Notes: a model not told the origin generated them from the letters alone. Shown: positions 9,281 through 22,337, counted from the stretch's first letter. The stretch: DNA of 64,000 bases from Pascua guehoae (GCA_001600415.1 BCJX01000001.1:557186-621185), one strand, 5' to 3'. Numbers and translations are program-made.

Positions 9281-10710
9281 CCATGACAGGCTTCTCGCAC
9301 CCCAGGCCATGGCAGGTACCTATATCCTCCAACTTGAACCACACCACTTGTACAATGTGCAAAGGTAAGCGATACTTGGTGGTGGTAGAGCCAGTTGACA
9401 ATAACTAGCGAGTTTGAGCGCACAGTTTACAGTGCGATTGACACGGGTAGCACATCGTCGGCAGCGCTCTAGACATACATGTCTGGTCATGGCTGTAGTT
9501 CCATGTCTGGGTGCTTGTGTCGCCGCCCATCGTGGTATCTTGCGGGCCTCTATCTCCCAGCGTCAGTACGCGGCAAGTCACTGTCAGGATTTCTTGTAGC
9601 GTGGGGACCGCTCCAGTAGTGTGCACTGGCAGGTTCAGAGGCTCGACGCAGTTCAGGTGGTAGCATGCCGTGTCAGCGTCCGTTGCCCCATAATCGCCTA
9701 CTATATCTCCATCCATAGTGTGCCTTAGTCCTTCGACTCCCTTCTGGCTCTCAGCTCGAGATAAGGCGCCGCTGATTCTGGTATCGAACGCGAGAGCGCC
9801 TTGGACGAGCGTCTTTGTCATGTCCTTCGTCGAGAGTGCTTCGGTAGACACGCACCGTGATCGTGTCGCGGTGCAGAGTACGTTTACGTTGGCCCGATAG
9901 CCTGGCTACGACGTCGTTTGTCTCGCTGGTTGCCCCATGATATATCTTGTAAGGCAACAGCCATGTTCCAGTCATTGACCGCCGGCCGCTTCCACGTTTC
10001 TAACCGGCTACACTCCTTCCGAGTCGCGATGGGTATCACCTGCCAGCTGTTACCGAGTGCTCCCTGCCAGCAGCGAGGCTGAAACCTGGTGGCTGAGAGA
10101 TGACGAGTGTGTATAAAGAAACTCGGGAATCTCAAAGTCTCAAACGGAACGGAAGCTTCCTTCAGCGGCTTCCCGACGGTGAGTACCAGCGTGCCCGAGA
10201 GTGACTCTACTGTACCTGACAACTGCCATGTCTTCAAAAGATGTTCCGAGGTGACAATCAATGTGCAGCACACCCATCCTGCGTCTGTGTACAGACACTG
10301 CATCAACAAAGCCCGCAGGCACGCATTGCCAGGGGACCGATTACTAGGGCGTCCCTATGGCTGGGTAGAACAATGATCCAAAGAGTACAGTAATGAGTAC
10401 GGTACTGTTGGGGGAGGGTGGTGGTGGGTAGTGGATAGTGGGGTTGGAAGGGGAATCGGACAGCGAGGTCGGACGAGGCGGAGAGTGGACGGCGGGAGGC
10501 GAAAAAAGAAAACCCACATGCCCTCGAATGGAGCAGAGCAGGTAACCTCGCACGGCCGCACCCTCAGCAGGCTCGCACTCGACGACTCGCTCGCAACCTC
10601 AAAGACTTGTACACTTGCAGACCCGCAGACACTCCTTGTAACGCCTCTTGCTCGCCTTCCCTCGTTTGCCCGTCATCGCTCGTGCTCGTGGTCGGTGGTC
10701 GAATGGGCGA
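9281..10710. other. Gene-poor stretch with possible decayed coding fragments (minus strand)
   Basis: The minus strand carries two long open stretches, 9405-9851 (about 148 codons, Cys-rich end) and 9884-10309 (about 141 codons). Their composition is less biased than the repeat-derived frames nearby, yet I recognise no family and find no intron set joining them. They may be remnants of a lineage-specific gene or chance. The last 330 bp before GPA1's stop are its 3' flank. Confidence 0.25.
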
Positions 10711-12210
10711 CTATAAAATACCAGAGTCGCGCAGGGCGTTTTGGAGAATAGTCTCCTTGACGGCTGCAAACACGAGACGGATCTACTGTCAGCTGTCTGA
10801 TAATGTTCGGTTCCACTCACGTTGGACGTGTCCGTCGCCTGTGTCAGATGGGGGTAGATGGATAGACGTGCGCGGTTGGTCTGGGTGAACCGCCACAGAA
10901 TGTACTTTGCCGCCTTGTTGATGTCGGCACCACCCGTGTACTCTGGGAAGTAGTTGACGAGGGGAACCTTTGGCAACTTCTGCTTGAAGACGTCAATCTT
11001 GTTGAGGAACAGGATGACAGACGTGCGAAGGAACCAGCGTGAGTTGATGACCGACTCGAACAGCACGAGCGACTCCTGCATGCGGTTCTGGCCGTTCTCC
11101 TCAAGCAGTACTTGGTCGTACTCGCTGAGGGATACGCAAAAGATGATAGAAGTCACTGCCTCGAAGCCTGATGCGTTAGCATGGGGTCCCTTTGAACAGA
11201 GATGGAGAATATGGCGTTCGTTGAAAGAAACGCGACACTCACAATGGATCCACTTCTTTCGCTCGCTACGCTGTCCGCCGACGTCAAACATGTGGATGCT
11301 CAGCTGGCCCATGTTGAACCGTGTTTCACTGATACCAGTCGTCTTGGTACGTGCGCGAAGGACGTCGGCCTCATCGGGAATGTAGTCTGGCGCCGAGATG
11401 CGCTCGAGGTTGGAGAAAAAGTACGTCGCCGAGTCCATGAGGTAAAACTCGGAGCTCCGGTCCATGACGACGGGGATGATGGGGTCGTGCCATAGTGCCT
11501 CGATGGCGCGGAAGATTTCGGCTGGAATGACGTCGTTCTCGGCCTTGAACTCGACAATGCGGTCGGCATGTGTCCGGTTCGTGGGGTCCTCGGGGTCGAC
11601 ACCGAGCTTGCGCATCGCCATCACGAGCGCCTGCGCAGAGTCGATCACGTTCTTGTGACTGGCTGTCAGTGGCCACCCCCCACCAATGACGTTGCTATTT
11701 TTGTGACTCACACGACTGGTCGGAACTCCTTCAACTCCTCCTGAGAGTATCCATTCTGGTGGATAATCTTCATCTGCTTGACAATCGTAGACTTGCCCGA
11801 TTCACCAGAGCCTAGACGTCAGCAGTGCGTCCATTGTGTAAAGCGCGCGCTCCATCTGTGGGGCAAGCGAGCGCCATGTGGTACCCACCCAACAGGAGGA
11901 TCTTGCACTCCTTCTTAAACTTCTTCGAGTCGTCTTCAATTTGCCTGTCGATCTGGTTACTGGCATCCCTCCCCTGGCGCTTGTCGTTGCTGGCACCAGC
12001 CTCTGGCGCTTGGGCGAGGGCCGCTGTAAGGCCCTGGGACGGCGCCGCGGCACCATTGGACTCGGGACTGGAGGTGGGAGCTGCCTGTGCGGCGGGTGGC
12101 GACGCGGTGGTGGGTGCAGGGGCAGCGGCTGGTGTGCTAGCCTTCTGCGGGTTGGTGGTGTGGCGAGGTGCCTCAACCGAGGTCGCCTCTGATGACATGC
12201 AACCACCCAT
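10711..12210 (-). CDS. GPA1: G protein alpha subunit Gpa1 (cAMP pathway type)
   Basis: Five exons: 11889-12210, 11712-11811, 11243-11658, 10821-11167 and 10711-10782, 418 residues. The N-terminus MGGCMSS offers Gly2 for myristoylation and Cys4 for palmitoylation, so plasma-membrane attachment is expected. After a Pro/Ala/Ser-rich linker come the G boxes: GSGESGKS (about 108-115), RARTKTTGI (switch I with the catalytic Arg), [13 protein letters not shown] (switch II), FLNKIDVF and TQATDTSN. The C-terminus is DSGIL. Cryptococcus Gpa1, as I remember it, has the same variable linker and the same ending; there Gpa1 activates adenylyl cyclase in nutrient sensing, capsule and mating. Introns are 38-77 nt. 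All residues needed for GTP binding and hydrolysis appear present. Confidence 0.97.
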
Positions 12211-15200
12211 TTTGGCGAAGAGGGAGGAGAACGGTGGCGGAGGGGTGGGAGAAGAGGTAGAGGGAGGTAGCGCGTTCGACCTTGTCCGTTGACAAGTGGT
12301 GTGGGTCGCGGGGTGTGTGTCGGCCTGCTACAGTCGATGGGCCTGTGGCTCACAGACGTTGTTTGCCACCTGGACGGACGAGTTTGGATGATCAACAGAG
12401 AAAATGCAAGTGGGCAAAGGTCGGAGGCGATAGGGAAAGGCTGTCAGCTGTTGTGATAGAGTAAGGCCAGAGAAGGATGGTGACAACCGTGCTCGTGCGG
12501 TCAAAAGTTGCAGCGGAGGAAAGGGGAATGAGGATGATGGATGCGAGGTTTGCAACGCTTGCGAGGACAGGGGAGAGGAGGGGGTAAAAGGGAGCAAGCG
12601 AGGGAGTGTGAGAGCCGTGCGGCAGTCTCGGCCGCCAGGGAGGGCGCGTGGAGCACGGGGAGATGGGCGAATAGTTGTTGGCTTGTTGGGTATTGGATGA
12701 CAGGTGGAAAAAAAGGATGGGCACGAGGTCGCAGAGGTCGGGTGGATGGCCTGGATGGGGATGATGACTCACCAAAAGACGGTGGTGTTGCAGCGTGGCA
12801 CGACGGCGCAAACTCTCGTTTGTGTCTCCTGTTACAGGTGTGGCCAGGTGTTGTGGGTCCTGGAACGGTATTGCTTTTGATTGCACGCGCAGTGGCGGCG
12901 GCGGCGGCGAGAACAACGAATGCTGTTTTTGCTGGGTGGCGTGCCGTCTTGACCGGGAGTCGGTCGCACAGTTGGGCGCGTGGGGGCGTTCCCGATCGTT
13001 TAATCAAGTGCACGGATGCGCGCGGCCGATGCCGATGCCCGGAGTGGCCGACACAAAGAGGACGAAGCGCGCCGAGTGGGGGAGAGGAGAGGGGGGAGGG
13101 GGGGACGGTGCCTCAGTAGAGGCTGGGTTCGGTGCGAAGGTACGGGTACAGCTGGAATGCGACTCAAAAGTTCGCGCGAGATGCCAGCAGTGGGATAAAG
13201 TGCGAGGAGGAAAGAGGATACGAGGTAGTCGTAAAGAAGAGGCGGCGGGAGAAGAAGGAAAGGAAAAAAAAAGAGAGTAGGGGTAGGGTGTAAGGAATGG
13301 AGATGGGTGAGATAGGGACAGGGATGGCGTGTGTAGGTCGGACGCGGTTCACCACCGACCAAGACGGAATACGACACGCGTCGGGGCGGGTTCGCGGGGG
13401 ATGGCGAACACCAAGAACTGTAGGTTTAGTCTAGTGGCTGGCTTGACGACGGTGACAACGTCAAGGCCACACGACAAAGTCTCGGCGGGGGGGGCCGGTT
13501 GTGGATGGGGAGGATGGGTCTTGTGTTGTGGTAGGGGTAGCGGGTCTTCGGACAAGGCTGCCGTCGGACTCGATGGGCTCGGATGACGAGTTTTGGCGTG
13601 GTTACGTGGGTGCGTGGGACCACCTGGCCTGTGACAGAGTCGGCGGTGCCGGCGGAGGGGTCTGAGTACGATCGATGGGAGGGGGTGAGACCTGGGACCG
13701 GGGGTACGGGGTGTGGTGGCCGGGGTGGGCTTTGGAGGGGACGGCCCGGGGGATGGGATGGTCGATCGGGGCCCAGGATGCAAAGGACGTCCAAGACACG
13801 AAATAAATGACGGATCGAGAGGGAAAACTCGTACCGTCTACCGCGTCGAGCAAAGACGAGGAATGGGGATCGCGATTGATGACAATTGGCGTATCCTAAT
13901 CCTAATACTCTGCGCACAGACCACTGGGGCGCGTACACAAGAGGGGGAGGAGAGGGGACAAGAGGAGAGGGAAGAGAGGAATGGGCTTAAGGGACGACCG
14001 AGGAGGGCGACGGAGAGGGTTCGTGTCACAGTCGCGGTACGACGCGGCGCAACAACAAAGTAATGTAACGGGGCCGAAGGGAGACGCTTAAAAAGGTGGA
14101 CCAGAGAGATGCGATGGATGGACGGTGGTGGATGGTGGGTGGTGGGTGGGTGGATGGTGGTGGTGGTGGTGGATGACTGATTCTGGATCGCGGCGGCGTC
14201 CAGTGGCCGGCCAGTGGTGTGGGCTGTATGCAAACCAAGCGGGGTTTAACAGTCGGTGTGTCGAGGTGGTGGGCGCCCGCCGCCAGAGGTGCAGGGCGTC
14301 AAAGGGCGTTGGTTTGCTGGTCACAGAGCTATTGCAGCTTAGCTTGGGTGGGTTTGGCGGCGCTTGAGGCGGAACAGGCCAGTGGTGTACCAGACAGGCT
14401 ACGCTGGTACGCTGGTAATGCTGGGTTGTGCAGGACGGCTCAGCCAGTCGATAGGGTTGGGTTGGGGGAAGAGGGAGGGAGCGAGGGTCGAATCGGGACC
14501 GAATAGACGAGAGCCAGCTCACGGGGCCGTGCGTTGGGTGGCAGGGGCTGCGATACGATTGGACTTTGCCCAGCTCAACAGAGTGCTTTCCGGGCTGAAT
14601 TGAAATGAACAAGCCAAATTGGTAGGAATGGCAGTGTGAAAGTGATGGACAAGTGGAGAGAGTACAGTGACGAGAAGGGGACGAATGGTAACGATGACGA
14701 ATGGTAGGGAGGAGAGATGGATGCATGATCCACGACCGGCGGCCTGCGTGCGGTCAACCAAGTACTAGCGGGGAACAATCATCCATCTCATCCCCCAGGT
14801 GGGCACGGGGTCTGACCTGCTGCTGCTGCTGCTGGGAGTGCGTCAGACTCGTCCACATAATGCACCAAGTGCGGCAGATGGAGCAATCAAGCACTGGCAG
14901 AGGCACCAAAGTGGAGGCAACTGTCTGCGGCCATGCAGCCCAGAGCCAGCCAAGTGATCAAGAAAAGGCGGTGGCGGTTTACCACCTGTGAGCTTTGTTG
15001 AACCACCTCGGGGAGGTTTGGGGAGGAACAAGGGCGGGGAGCAAACGATTGGTTGGTGGTGGCGGTCATGTGGCGGGCATCAAACGTTCCCGAGGCTTGG
15101 CGGCAGTTCGCGTCGGCGGTTTACACACAGCAGCGAGGGAGGCAGCGAGGCAGCGAGGCGGCTGCAGGCAGGAGGCCGCAGGAGGCCAGGAGGGCAGGAG

Positions 15201-17731
15201 CAGGATTAGTACAGCACCGGAGCCTCTCTGCTCACAGGATCACAGGGGCGAGATGCAGTGCCACACAGCTACCAGATGCAGGCCATCGGCGTTGGCCGGC
15301 GGGATCAAACTGGCTGTCCTGGCTGGCTGGCTGTGGGTGAGAGATGGGGGGATGGATGGGGTGTGTGTGTGGGTAACGGCATGGGGGGGGGGCTGGATCC
15401 TGTGAGTGATCGGTGATTACCCTGTGAGAATTCGTCATTGTATTTCCTAATAGGGTAATTTTGCTGAGAGAGTGTTGTGTTTTTTCCCTTTCATCAAAAC
15501 CCACTTTGGGTGCGTCATCTGGACCACTTTGCCTCGCCCACTCCTGCCAGGCCGCCGCCCATGCCAGCCAGCTGCAGCCAGCTCACCCAGCAATCCAGCA
15601 CCCACCCAGCAATCCTTCCCAAGACAGACCGCGACACAGGACATCCTGATAGCTGATACCAAGGCTGAAAACGTTATATGGACCGGTGTACCGGCGGCCG
15701 CGAGGCACAGCTCCTTGCCTTGTTCGGAATCGTCTGGTCATCCATTCCATCACTCAAACTTGGTTCTCACATGATGATGGCTCCCAGCCAAAGACCTCCT
15801 GTAACAAGCTGCTGACAAAGCGTGCACACAAACGATGGAGAAACGCGGCACAACTAATCCACCGAGAACGATGGCCCGTCCCGTCGATCGAGAGGCGTAG
15901 TCATCGTCCTGACGCCGCCCATCGAGGCGGCCGCCGCCGCACAGACCAACATTGCTGGCAACGCGATAACTGCTAGCTGCTCGGCGCAGGCGGTGTGAAT
16001 AAGCAATGAGGAGAAAACGAAAGCAATGAAGGCGCAAGTATTGAGACACGATGGAGCACAACAGCGCATGTCGTGCGCGACGCCACCGCCCACGTCCGGA
16101 ACACCGACGACGCCGGCTGCGCCGCACCTCGGTCCGTTTCCACCGACTAATTCTACCTGAAATCGCGGCGTCGGCCAGCGCGTCACTGGAGACGACGCGG
16201 CGCGTCGCATGTTTCCGTGGGCGCAAGTGCCTGATGTCGGCGGAGAGAATACCGTTGTGGTAGATCTTGGAACGCGGTGGAAGGAGTTGCCGTGGATATG
16301 CTGGAGATCTGCTTGCATCCACAGAGGGGTGCTCGTGTCGACATGATGCTGGTGGACGGGCACGTACCAAGCTGGACTTTGGCACTCAAGTCGGTCTGAC
16401 TACCCGAAGCGAGAGGTCTGCCTCTCTCCACGTCTCCACGGAGCACATACAGTCTTTAAACGACCTGTCGTGACTCGGGGCGTACAGTATTTGTGGTGTG
16501 GTGCCTCCCTCTTGCGTAGTGCATTCTTGCGTTCGTTCTTGCTGGACGTCTGTACCATTAACACAAACTGAACTCGAAGCTGCCATCGGCTCGTGTCATG
16601 CTGCCGTCACGTCACGTCGCCACCCCTCGTTACGACGCACCTGCCTTCACAGCGCAGCGTACACCAAACCATTCCGCCACCGCCGACTTGCGACAGCCCG
16701 AGATTCCGGCAGGAGGTGGCGTACGCCATACAATAGATCCGTTACCGGCCCACCTCCTCATCCGAGTGCTGCCGAGTGAGTTTGCAGACGGTGCGGAGGC
16801 ACTGTGCATAGATCCTCAGCCATCTATTGTCATTCGTGGAGTCCCAGCGGCGGCCCGTGACTCCAAGAAGCTCTGTGCGTCGAGTATTGCTGCCAGCTGG
16901 CTATAAATGGACATTTGTTTATCCTGACAGCCACCGTGGCAAGGGCCCCCAACGACAGGTCACTTGCGGTGCACGCGCTACATGCACGCTCCAACTACAA
17001 CACTTCACTTCATTAACGCCTTTGGTCAGAGTTGCAGCGAGGAATAAGCTCCTGCACCTGCACATGCATCTGCACGTTGGCGGGTCCCCACAGCCACCCC
17101 CGTCAGATGGCAGGTTCCGCTCCGCAATGTGCACAGACTCTGCAACCACTCTGCAGAGTCCCTGTCGTACAAGCACAGGATTACATGTATCTCTGGTATC
17201 AGGGGGCGGAAAGCGAATGGGAAGCACTCAAAGGCAGGTCGGATACGAAGCGGCAGCGGAACAAAGGTTGAACAAGCTACGAACAGAGTTGCCAGTCGCT
17301 CGTCCATTGTCGCGTATGGGTCGAGTGGTCGTCGAGTTCGAGCCACGAATGGCGGCGTTTGCCGGCTCATGGCACCGAGACTGTTTGCTACTGTCCGGAC
17401 CCATTCCTCATCTCTCCTCCCTTGTTTTCGGACCCAACCCGCCATCATGGTCGCCACCTCGACCCCACAACCGAGTGCCACCCCCACACCCACACAATCC
17501 ACCCCGGTTGGAGTGGCGAGCTGCTGGCCTCCTATCCGGTCAAGCCTCCACTGCACCTGGCGCTACCAGTGTGAACACTGCTCTCTCGACGCGTCCACTC
17601 TCTTACTCTCTCTACCCTGACACCTCTCTGCCATTACCCCATGCCCCACCCTCATCCACATCTGCTGACCAGAGGCACAACATCACCAGCGCCCTCTCAT
17701 AAGCTATCGCATAAGAATCCTTACGTAAAGC
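12211..17731. other. 5.5-kb gene-poor region upstream of GPA1
   Basis: I see no convincing protein gene. From the GPA1 start to about 14.8 kb the GPA1 sense (minus) strand is strongly C/T-rich, as leaders and promoters of this lineage are. A TGG-type microsatellite lies at 14113-14174. Open frames here, including 14088-14726, 15750-16385 (minus) and 16827-17702 (plus, 291 codons), are dominated by Pro/Ser/Arg/His and have no recognisable domain. The region may hold a long regulatory leader, non-coding transcripts or silenced repeats. Confidence 0.5.
14113..14174. repeat. GGTGGATGG/TGG microsatellite
   Basis: About 60 bp of imperfect TGG and GGAT units, including six TGG in a row near 14156-14172. 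Confidence 0.85.
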
Positions 17732-17835
17732 GCTCTCGTGGTGTAGTGGTTATCATACTCTCTTAGGGTTCAGCAGTGTCCTAAGCTAGTCGTCCTGATT
17801 GGGAGTGGGCCCCGGTTCGAATCCGGGCGAGGGCC
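17732..17835 (+). tRNA. tRNA-Pro(AGG): tRNA-Pro (AGG) with a 31-nt intron
   Basis: Acceptor stem GCTCTCG (17732-17738) pairs with CGAGGGC (17828-17834), with discriminator C at 17835. The D arm GTGTAGTGGTTATCAT, anticodon stem CTCTC (17758-17762) with GGGAG (17801-17805), and T arm CCCGG-TTCGAAT-CCGGG (17811-17827) are all present. The anticodon loop is TTAGGGT once the intron 17769-17799 is removed, placing AGG at 17765-17767 for CCN proline codons. The intron starts one base after the anticodon, the canonical site, and its CCTAAG (17780-17785) can pair with CTTAGG spanning the anticodon, as usual in pre-tRNAs. A T-rich stretch (TTTGCTTTTT) follows as a Pol III terminator. Confidence 0.94.
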
Positions 17836-20800
17836 TTTGCTTTTTGGACCTCTTGTGCATGATGGGAGGTTGCTTGATGTGTTGGAGAGGGAGGACGCAA
17901 GCGGTTGGTTGAAGTGGTGCTGTTACGATGTGGGCCCGTTACCTGAAGGGTGCCACATTGGGTGACATTTCACAAGTGCCACAAACCCACTCCTTCAACC
18001 TGTGCCTCGTCATCTCCATCGCGGCGCTGCAGGCCTACAGCAAACGGCTCTGAGCACTCTGCATCAACCCTCTGTTCCTGAGTCACGCACGACCCTACTC
18101 GCATACCTTCTGCGCAACTCGGTCTCTCTTCCGCATGGACGGCGGATCGCCGATCGATGGATAGTTGCGCCGTCCGACACGTCCAACGCGTTCGAGCCGC
18201 TCTTGTCCCGCTTCCACCCCCTCCAGAAGCCTTCGAGCTTTGAGTGTTTGCAAATGATCTTCGTCGCTCTGGGCGCCGGGCCCCCGATTTGAGCCGCTTA
18301 GTATCCCCACCCTCCCGAGAGCATCACGCTTTCGCCAAATTCGACAATTAACAGGATCGCCTTTCAGCTCTCTCCGCAATTCTCGCGGCGCTCATGGAAG
18401 GAATCGAATGCGTCGAGTTGCCTCCGCGGTGATGTTTCTGACACCTTTGATTGCCTGCGCATCACCCTGTCGTCCTGTTGCGCTCCCTGGTCACGGTCAA
18501 ATGTATTACTCTGAAACACCCACGCAGGATAACAAGGGCTATGCGTGGTGGTGATCGTTGCAGTAGATTACAGGCATTGCAGCAGGGTTGTACCTTGACC
18601 TGAGTCAAGCTCACACCCAGCAACAGGGCCAGATGCATTGTTACATGTTACACCCAATGAGTTTGGAGCTCGGGTTATGCCCAACTCTACAACTCGCAGC
18701 GCACCGTCCAGGAACGAGGTCGTCTGAAACAAGAATCTCTTGGCAGATCGCAGAAGGGGTATGTCAACGCGTGCTGGGGGTTTGGATGTTTCAGGGTGCG
18801 ATTTACCAGGGCCATAGGGCGAGGTGAGAATCATCCAAGAGATGATAGGGAGGGGTCAGGAAATAGAGGGTATCTGCTGGGTGAGTGTTGGACGAGTCGG
18901 CTGTCCATCTAATCGACAAGGGTGGCAGTCTAGCGAACATGTTGGGCCACCAAACCGAACGTCTTGGATCCGTCGGTTATCTGAACACACCACGAGCTCG
19001 GTCGGGACAAGCGGGACGTGAGAATCGGGAGGACTCTCGGCAAAGTGTTTCCGCCCATCGTCACCCAAGGTGGCCAGTCGGGACGTGCACGTTTGTCCCT
19101 TCCCTCGTTCCACCGCCAGGTCCTCTTTTCGATGACGCTGTTGTTGCCTCTGTTCCTTGCACACGCCCGTGGCCAGGCTGGTTCTAGGCCCTGCGTACCC
19201 TTGAGTACCCACAATCAAAAAATTGGAAGGAGGAGTCGTTTAGACAAGAAGGATTGGGGTCGACTTCGTTTTGTGCTCTGGTGCCACTCAGCCTTGTCTG
19301 TACAGAGGGGATGCATGTTGCACTGGTACGATGGGAATCCAAGTAGTGTGTATTCTTCCTTGCCTCAAGGTGGGAGTTGTTCGGTACCCTCAACGTCTCC
19401 GGTTCTGTCGAGCACAACGTCTGCTCAAACAGACATCATTGGCATATGTGTACGCCACTCGGTTAAGCTTGCCATGGATGTCCATGTGGCTTGCCTCGCA
19501 TGCGCGGCAGGCGACATACGAACTTCATTCGCTCCTCGTGCGGTTAGAAATCGAGTGGGAAAATGAACTCGGTGTCTATTCGTATGTGTGCTTCTCACCA
19601 GCTTGTGAAGTTTAAAACGATGACAACTTCTTCCCCTCCCTTCCTCCCGCACCCCAACGACCGGAACTGGGCCACAACGCTGAGCCATTGACTGACTGAT
19701 GTGTTCGGCCTTCCCCCTACACAGGCCTGGACCGCAGAAGCATCGGCTTCAAAGTCCCTGCAGAAGCACTGTCTTACAATGAGCGCCAATCACTAGACCA
19801 GACCTCGATACGGACCAGATATTTGGCCCGTCTGATGATGTGCGAGTCTTTGCAAGACTACTGCGCCCAATCACTTCAAGGGCTGAGATATGGTTTTATC
19901 CGCATGCATGGCCGAGGCGGCCATCGTCGGCAGTGCCACAAGACTCAGATCAGGCTGGATGGACCATCGGATTATCAGACCCACGCGAGCCATACGAGCC
20001 AAGAAATAAACTCATGCAAGCACGCGCCAGCGCCATCCAGTCTAACAGTTTCAGGGTTACCAAACCCATGGGTCGCATCAGTCTCCGCAATCTCCGCCGC
20101 TTGGCGTAGAAGATCATGGAGACTGCGACCCTGGCCAACGGCGCTTGACAAGCGTAAACGGTAATCTTGGGCCTCGTCTCAGAGCTTGGGGACAACAATA
20201 AGCTACACATCCCCCATCTGGCAACTGGGCTCCTCTTCTAGTTGGGGCCCTGATCCAGTAGCAGTGGGAGCCACAAAATGGGGTGGTCACCCGGATGGCG
20301 GACGAGTTAGCGTGATAGCCCTCCGATATCCGAGTCGGCAGTTCGAGGCGTTTGTGGCTTGGTGGCGTCGGTCAGAAGCATGTAAACTTGCAAAATGTCC
20401 CCAAGTATACCAGGGCCGCGTCATTCTTTCACGCCCATTGAACCTCAGCGTGTCTGCAATGCCTTCCGAGGTAGTTTGCTTCTCACGATTTACCTATGTC
20501 GGTGGTGGCCAGTCCTCCTGAGGGCCTAACCGTAACCAGGAGTGTAGGCAGGAGGTCATGTTTTGTGTTCGTTGCCAGCTGTGGACGGACAGGTCAACCG
20601 AAGCAGGCAAGGCAGCCACGCTGTCATGAGCTAGGTGGCGCTCGCTGCTTGTTTTCTGTTTGGCCGACAAATTTCCGCGACATTTGTGTAGTACCCTAAA
20701 TCTGTCTTGAATACGGCCGGGCCGAGAGCCGTTGCCCAGCGAGCGGGCTTCGTCCCAATCTCTACAGTACAGCATGCGGCATTACAAATTTTCGTCTGCA

Positions 20801-22337
20801 TGGTAGCCATAGAGGCGCACACGACAACAGTTGTCTCGGCGTGGCAGCCGGTGGACAGGCTATGATAGCGTGGCACGCGACATTCAAAGTACGAAGCCAT
20901 TGTCGGTCTCCCTGATGGTCGGATGAGTCAACTGAGTGGGCTCGGCCGGGGGGAAGAGGTGGCGTTGCTACACATCACATGCACTCCACACTCCGTGGGC
21001 AGGCAGCTGAATATTTCCAGCGCTGTTAATCCCCCCATTGAGGGACAAACCACACGGGCGGGAGCGTCGTTAGCCGGCACCGCGGCTGTTGGCAAAGCCA
21101 TACCAAGCCATATGCCAAGCTATCAGAGTGGATCAAGACTGTGCAACTGATTTTTGGGGTCATGACTGCATCGGCCGTCTGGAGCGCCGAGGAGCAACAC
21201 GAGCGGGGCATGGTGTGTGTTGCAGGCGTAGACATAGATGGTGATAGGTCGGGCGGCGGTGCGAGACGTTCAGAGCGTGATGAGGACAACACGGGCAGTG
21301 CTCGGGAGCTTGGAGCCTGTGTTGGTGAGCGAGGCTGCGCGGCGGCGAGCTGTGCACGAGTTTGGACGTCCCGACGGAAGGGGCAGAGACATGAGCGGAG
21401 TGCAACTGTGCCTGGGTCCTGATTACCAGCGGACCAAGCGTGCGGTGGTGCTCGAGCAACGGGGTATGGACACAGGACGCGAATACGAGTTGTAATTTGG
21501 ATGCGAAGCAATGCATTATGCCCACGCCTTGCGAGCATATGAAGCCACATTTCAGGGAAGACAAAGACAAAGCTTGTGCAGACCGAAACGCCGGCAGACA
21601 CCCTAGAAATATGCTCCCAAAGTGCGATGACGGGTCTAAAAACGGCAAACGAGACCCAAATGTGTGGAAAGGCGATCCAGACTCTGCCCCGGCCTCTAGC
21701 CTGTGGTTTGGGTCCAAAAGGCACTGCCCCCGGACAGCCTCAGGCACAGCATATCATTGCCCCCCTCGCACACACCGTTGCCGCACCCAAGAATAAGTCT
21801 GTGGCGCTGAACGCGTTCTCGGGTCTCCGGAACTTGACCCTGCACGCATGTACACCTGCCTGCAGAACAGGAGGAGTGTGCACCGCACACGCCGCACACA
21901 TCGGTCCACTGCCCATGCGTGCGCGCGCGCGCCCGAGAACACACGACGTGCTGCCGAGATGAACAAAGCGTTTGCACCCACCCCCGAATCCTTCTCTCTC
22001 GACGACCCCAGTTCCACCTTGCACTCGACCCCCTTTCCTCTCTCTCTCTCTCTTTCTCTCAACCACGTTCCTTCTCTCTCTCTCTCCCACCCACGCATCC
22101 ACTCTCTCTCAGCACTACAAGAAGAACGCCAGGCGCGACTCTTCTTACCCCTCGCTCACCCGACTCGGTACCTCTCTACGACTACCTCTCTTACCGCCCT
22201 CTCGGACGAACCCCTCCTCCGCTACACGCGAACCACTTTCGTTGCACGACCATAGTAACAAACCACCCACGGCTGGACCCCCACATCCCCATCACCTCCA
22301 TCTGAAAATCATCTCGAAACACTAGAAAACAGAAACA
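17836..22337. other. 4.5-kb gene-poor region
   Basis: I found no splice-consistent gene. Short open stretches such as 20631-20900 (minus) and 20186-20521 (plus) have unbiased composition and could be decayed coding sequence, but I recognise nothing. The last few hundred bases are the promoter and pyrimidine-rich leader of the secreted gene at 22338. Confidence 0.45.
22033..22087 (+). promoter_or_regulatory. CT-dinucleotide tracts in the leader of the 22338 gene
   Basis: Two (TC)n runs, 22033-22060 and 22071-22087, lie 250-300 bp before the ATG. Sense-strand pyrimidine tracts are common before starts in this window. Confidence 0.5.

Noticed and set aside
14088..14726. 212-codon minus-strand open frame
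   Set aside because: Dominated by Pro, His and Ser from a C/T-rich leader-like strand and a microsatellite; no family resemblance.
15750..16385. 211-codon minus-strand open frame
   Set aside because: No recognisable motif, overlapping long frame in another phase, and no support from neighbouring exons.
16827..17702. 291-codon plus-strand open frame upstream of the tRNA
   Set aside because: Composition follows local Pro/Ser/Arg bias, no domain or splice signals, and other frames over the same DNA are also open.
20494..20900. Overlapping minus-strand frames (about 90 codons each)
   Set aside because: Unbiased composition but no recognisable family and no splice-compatible partners, so not called as a gene.
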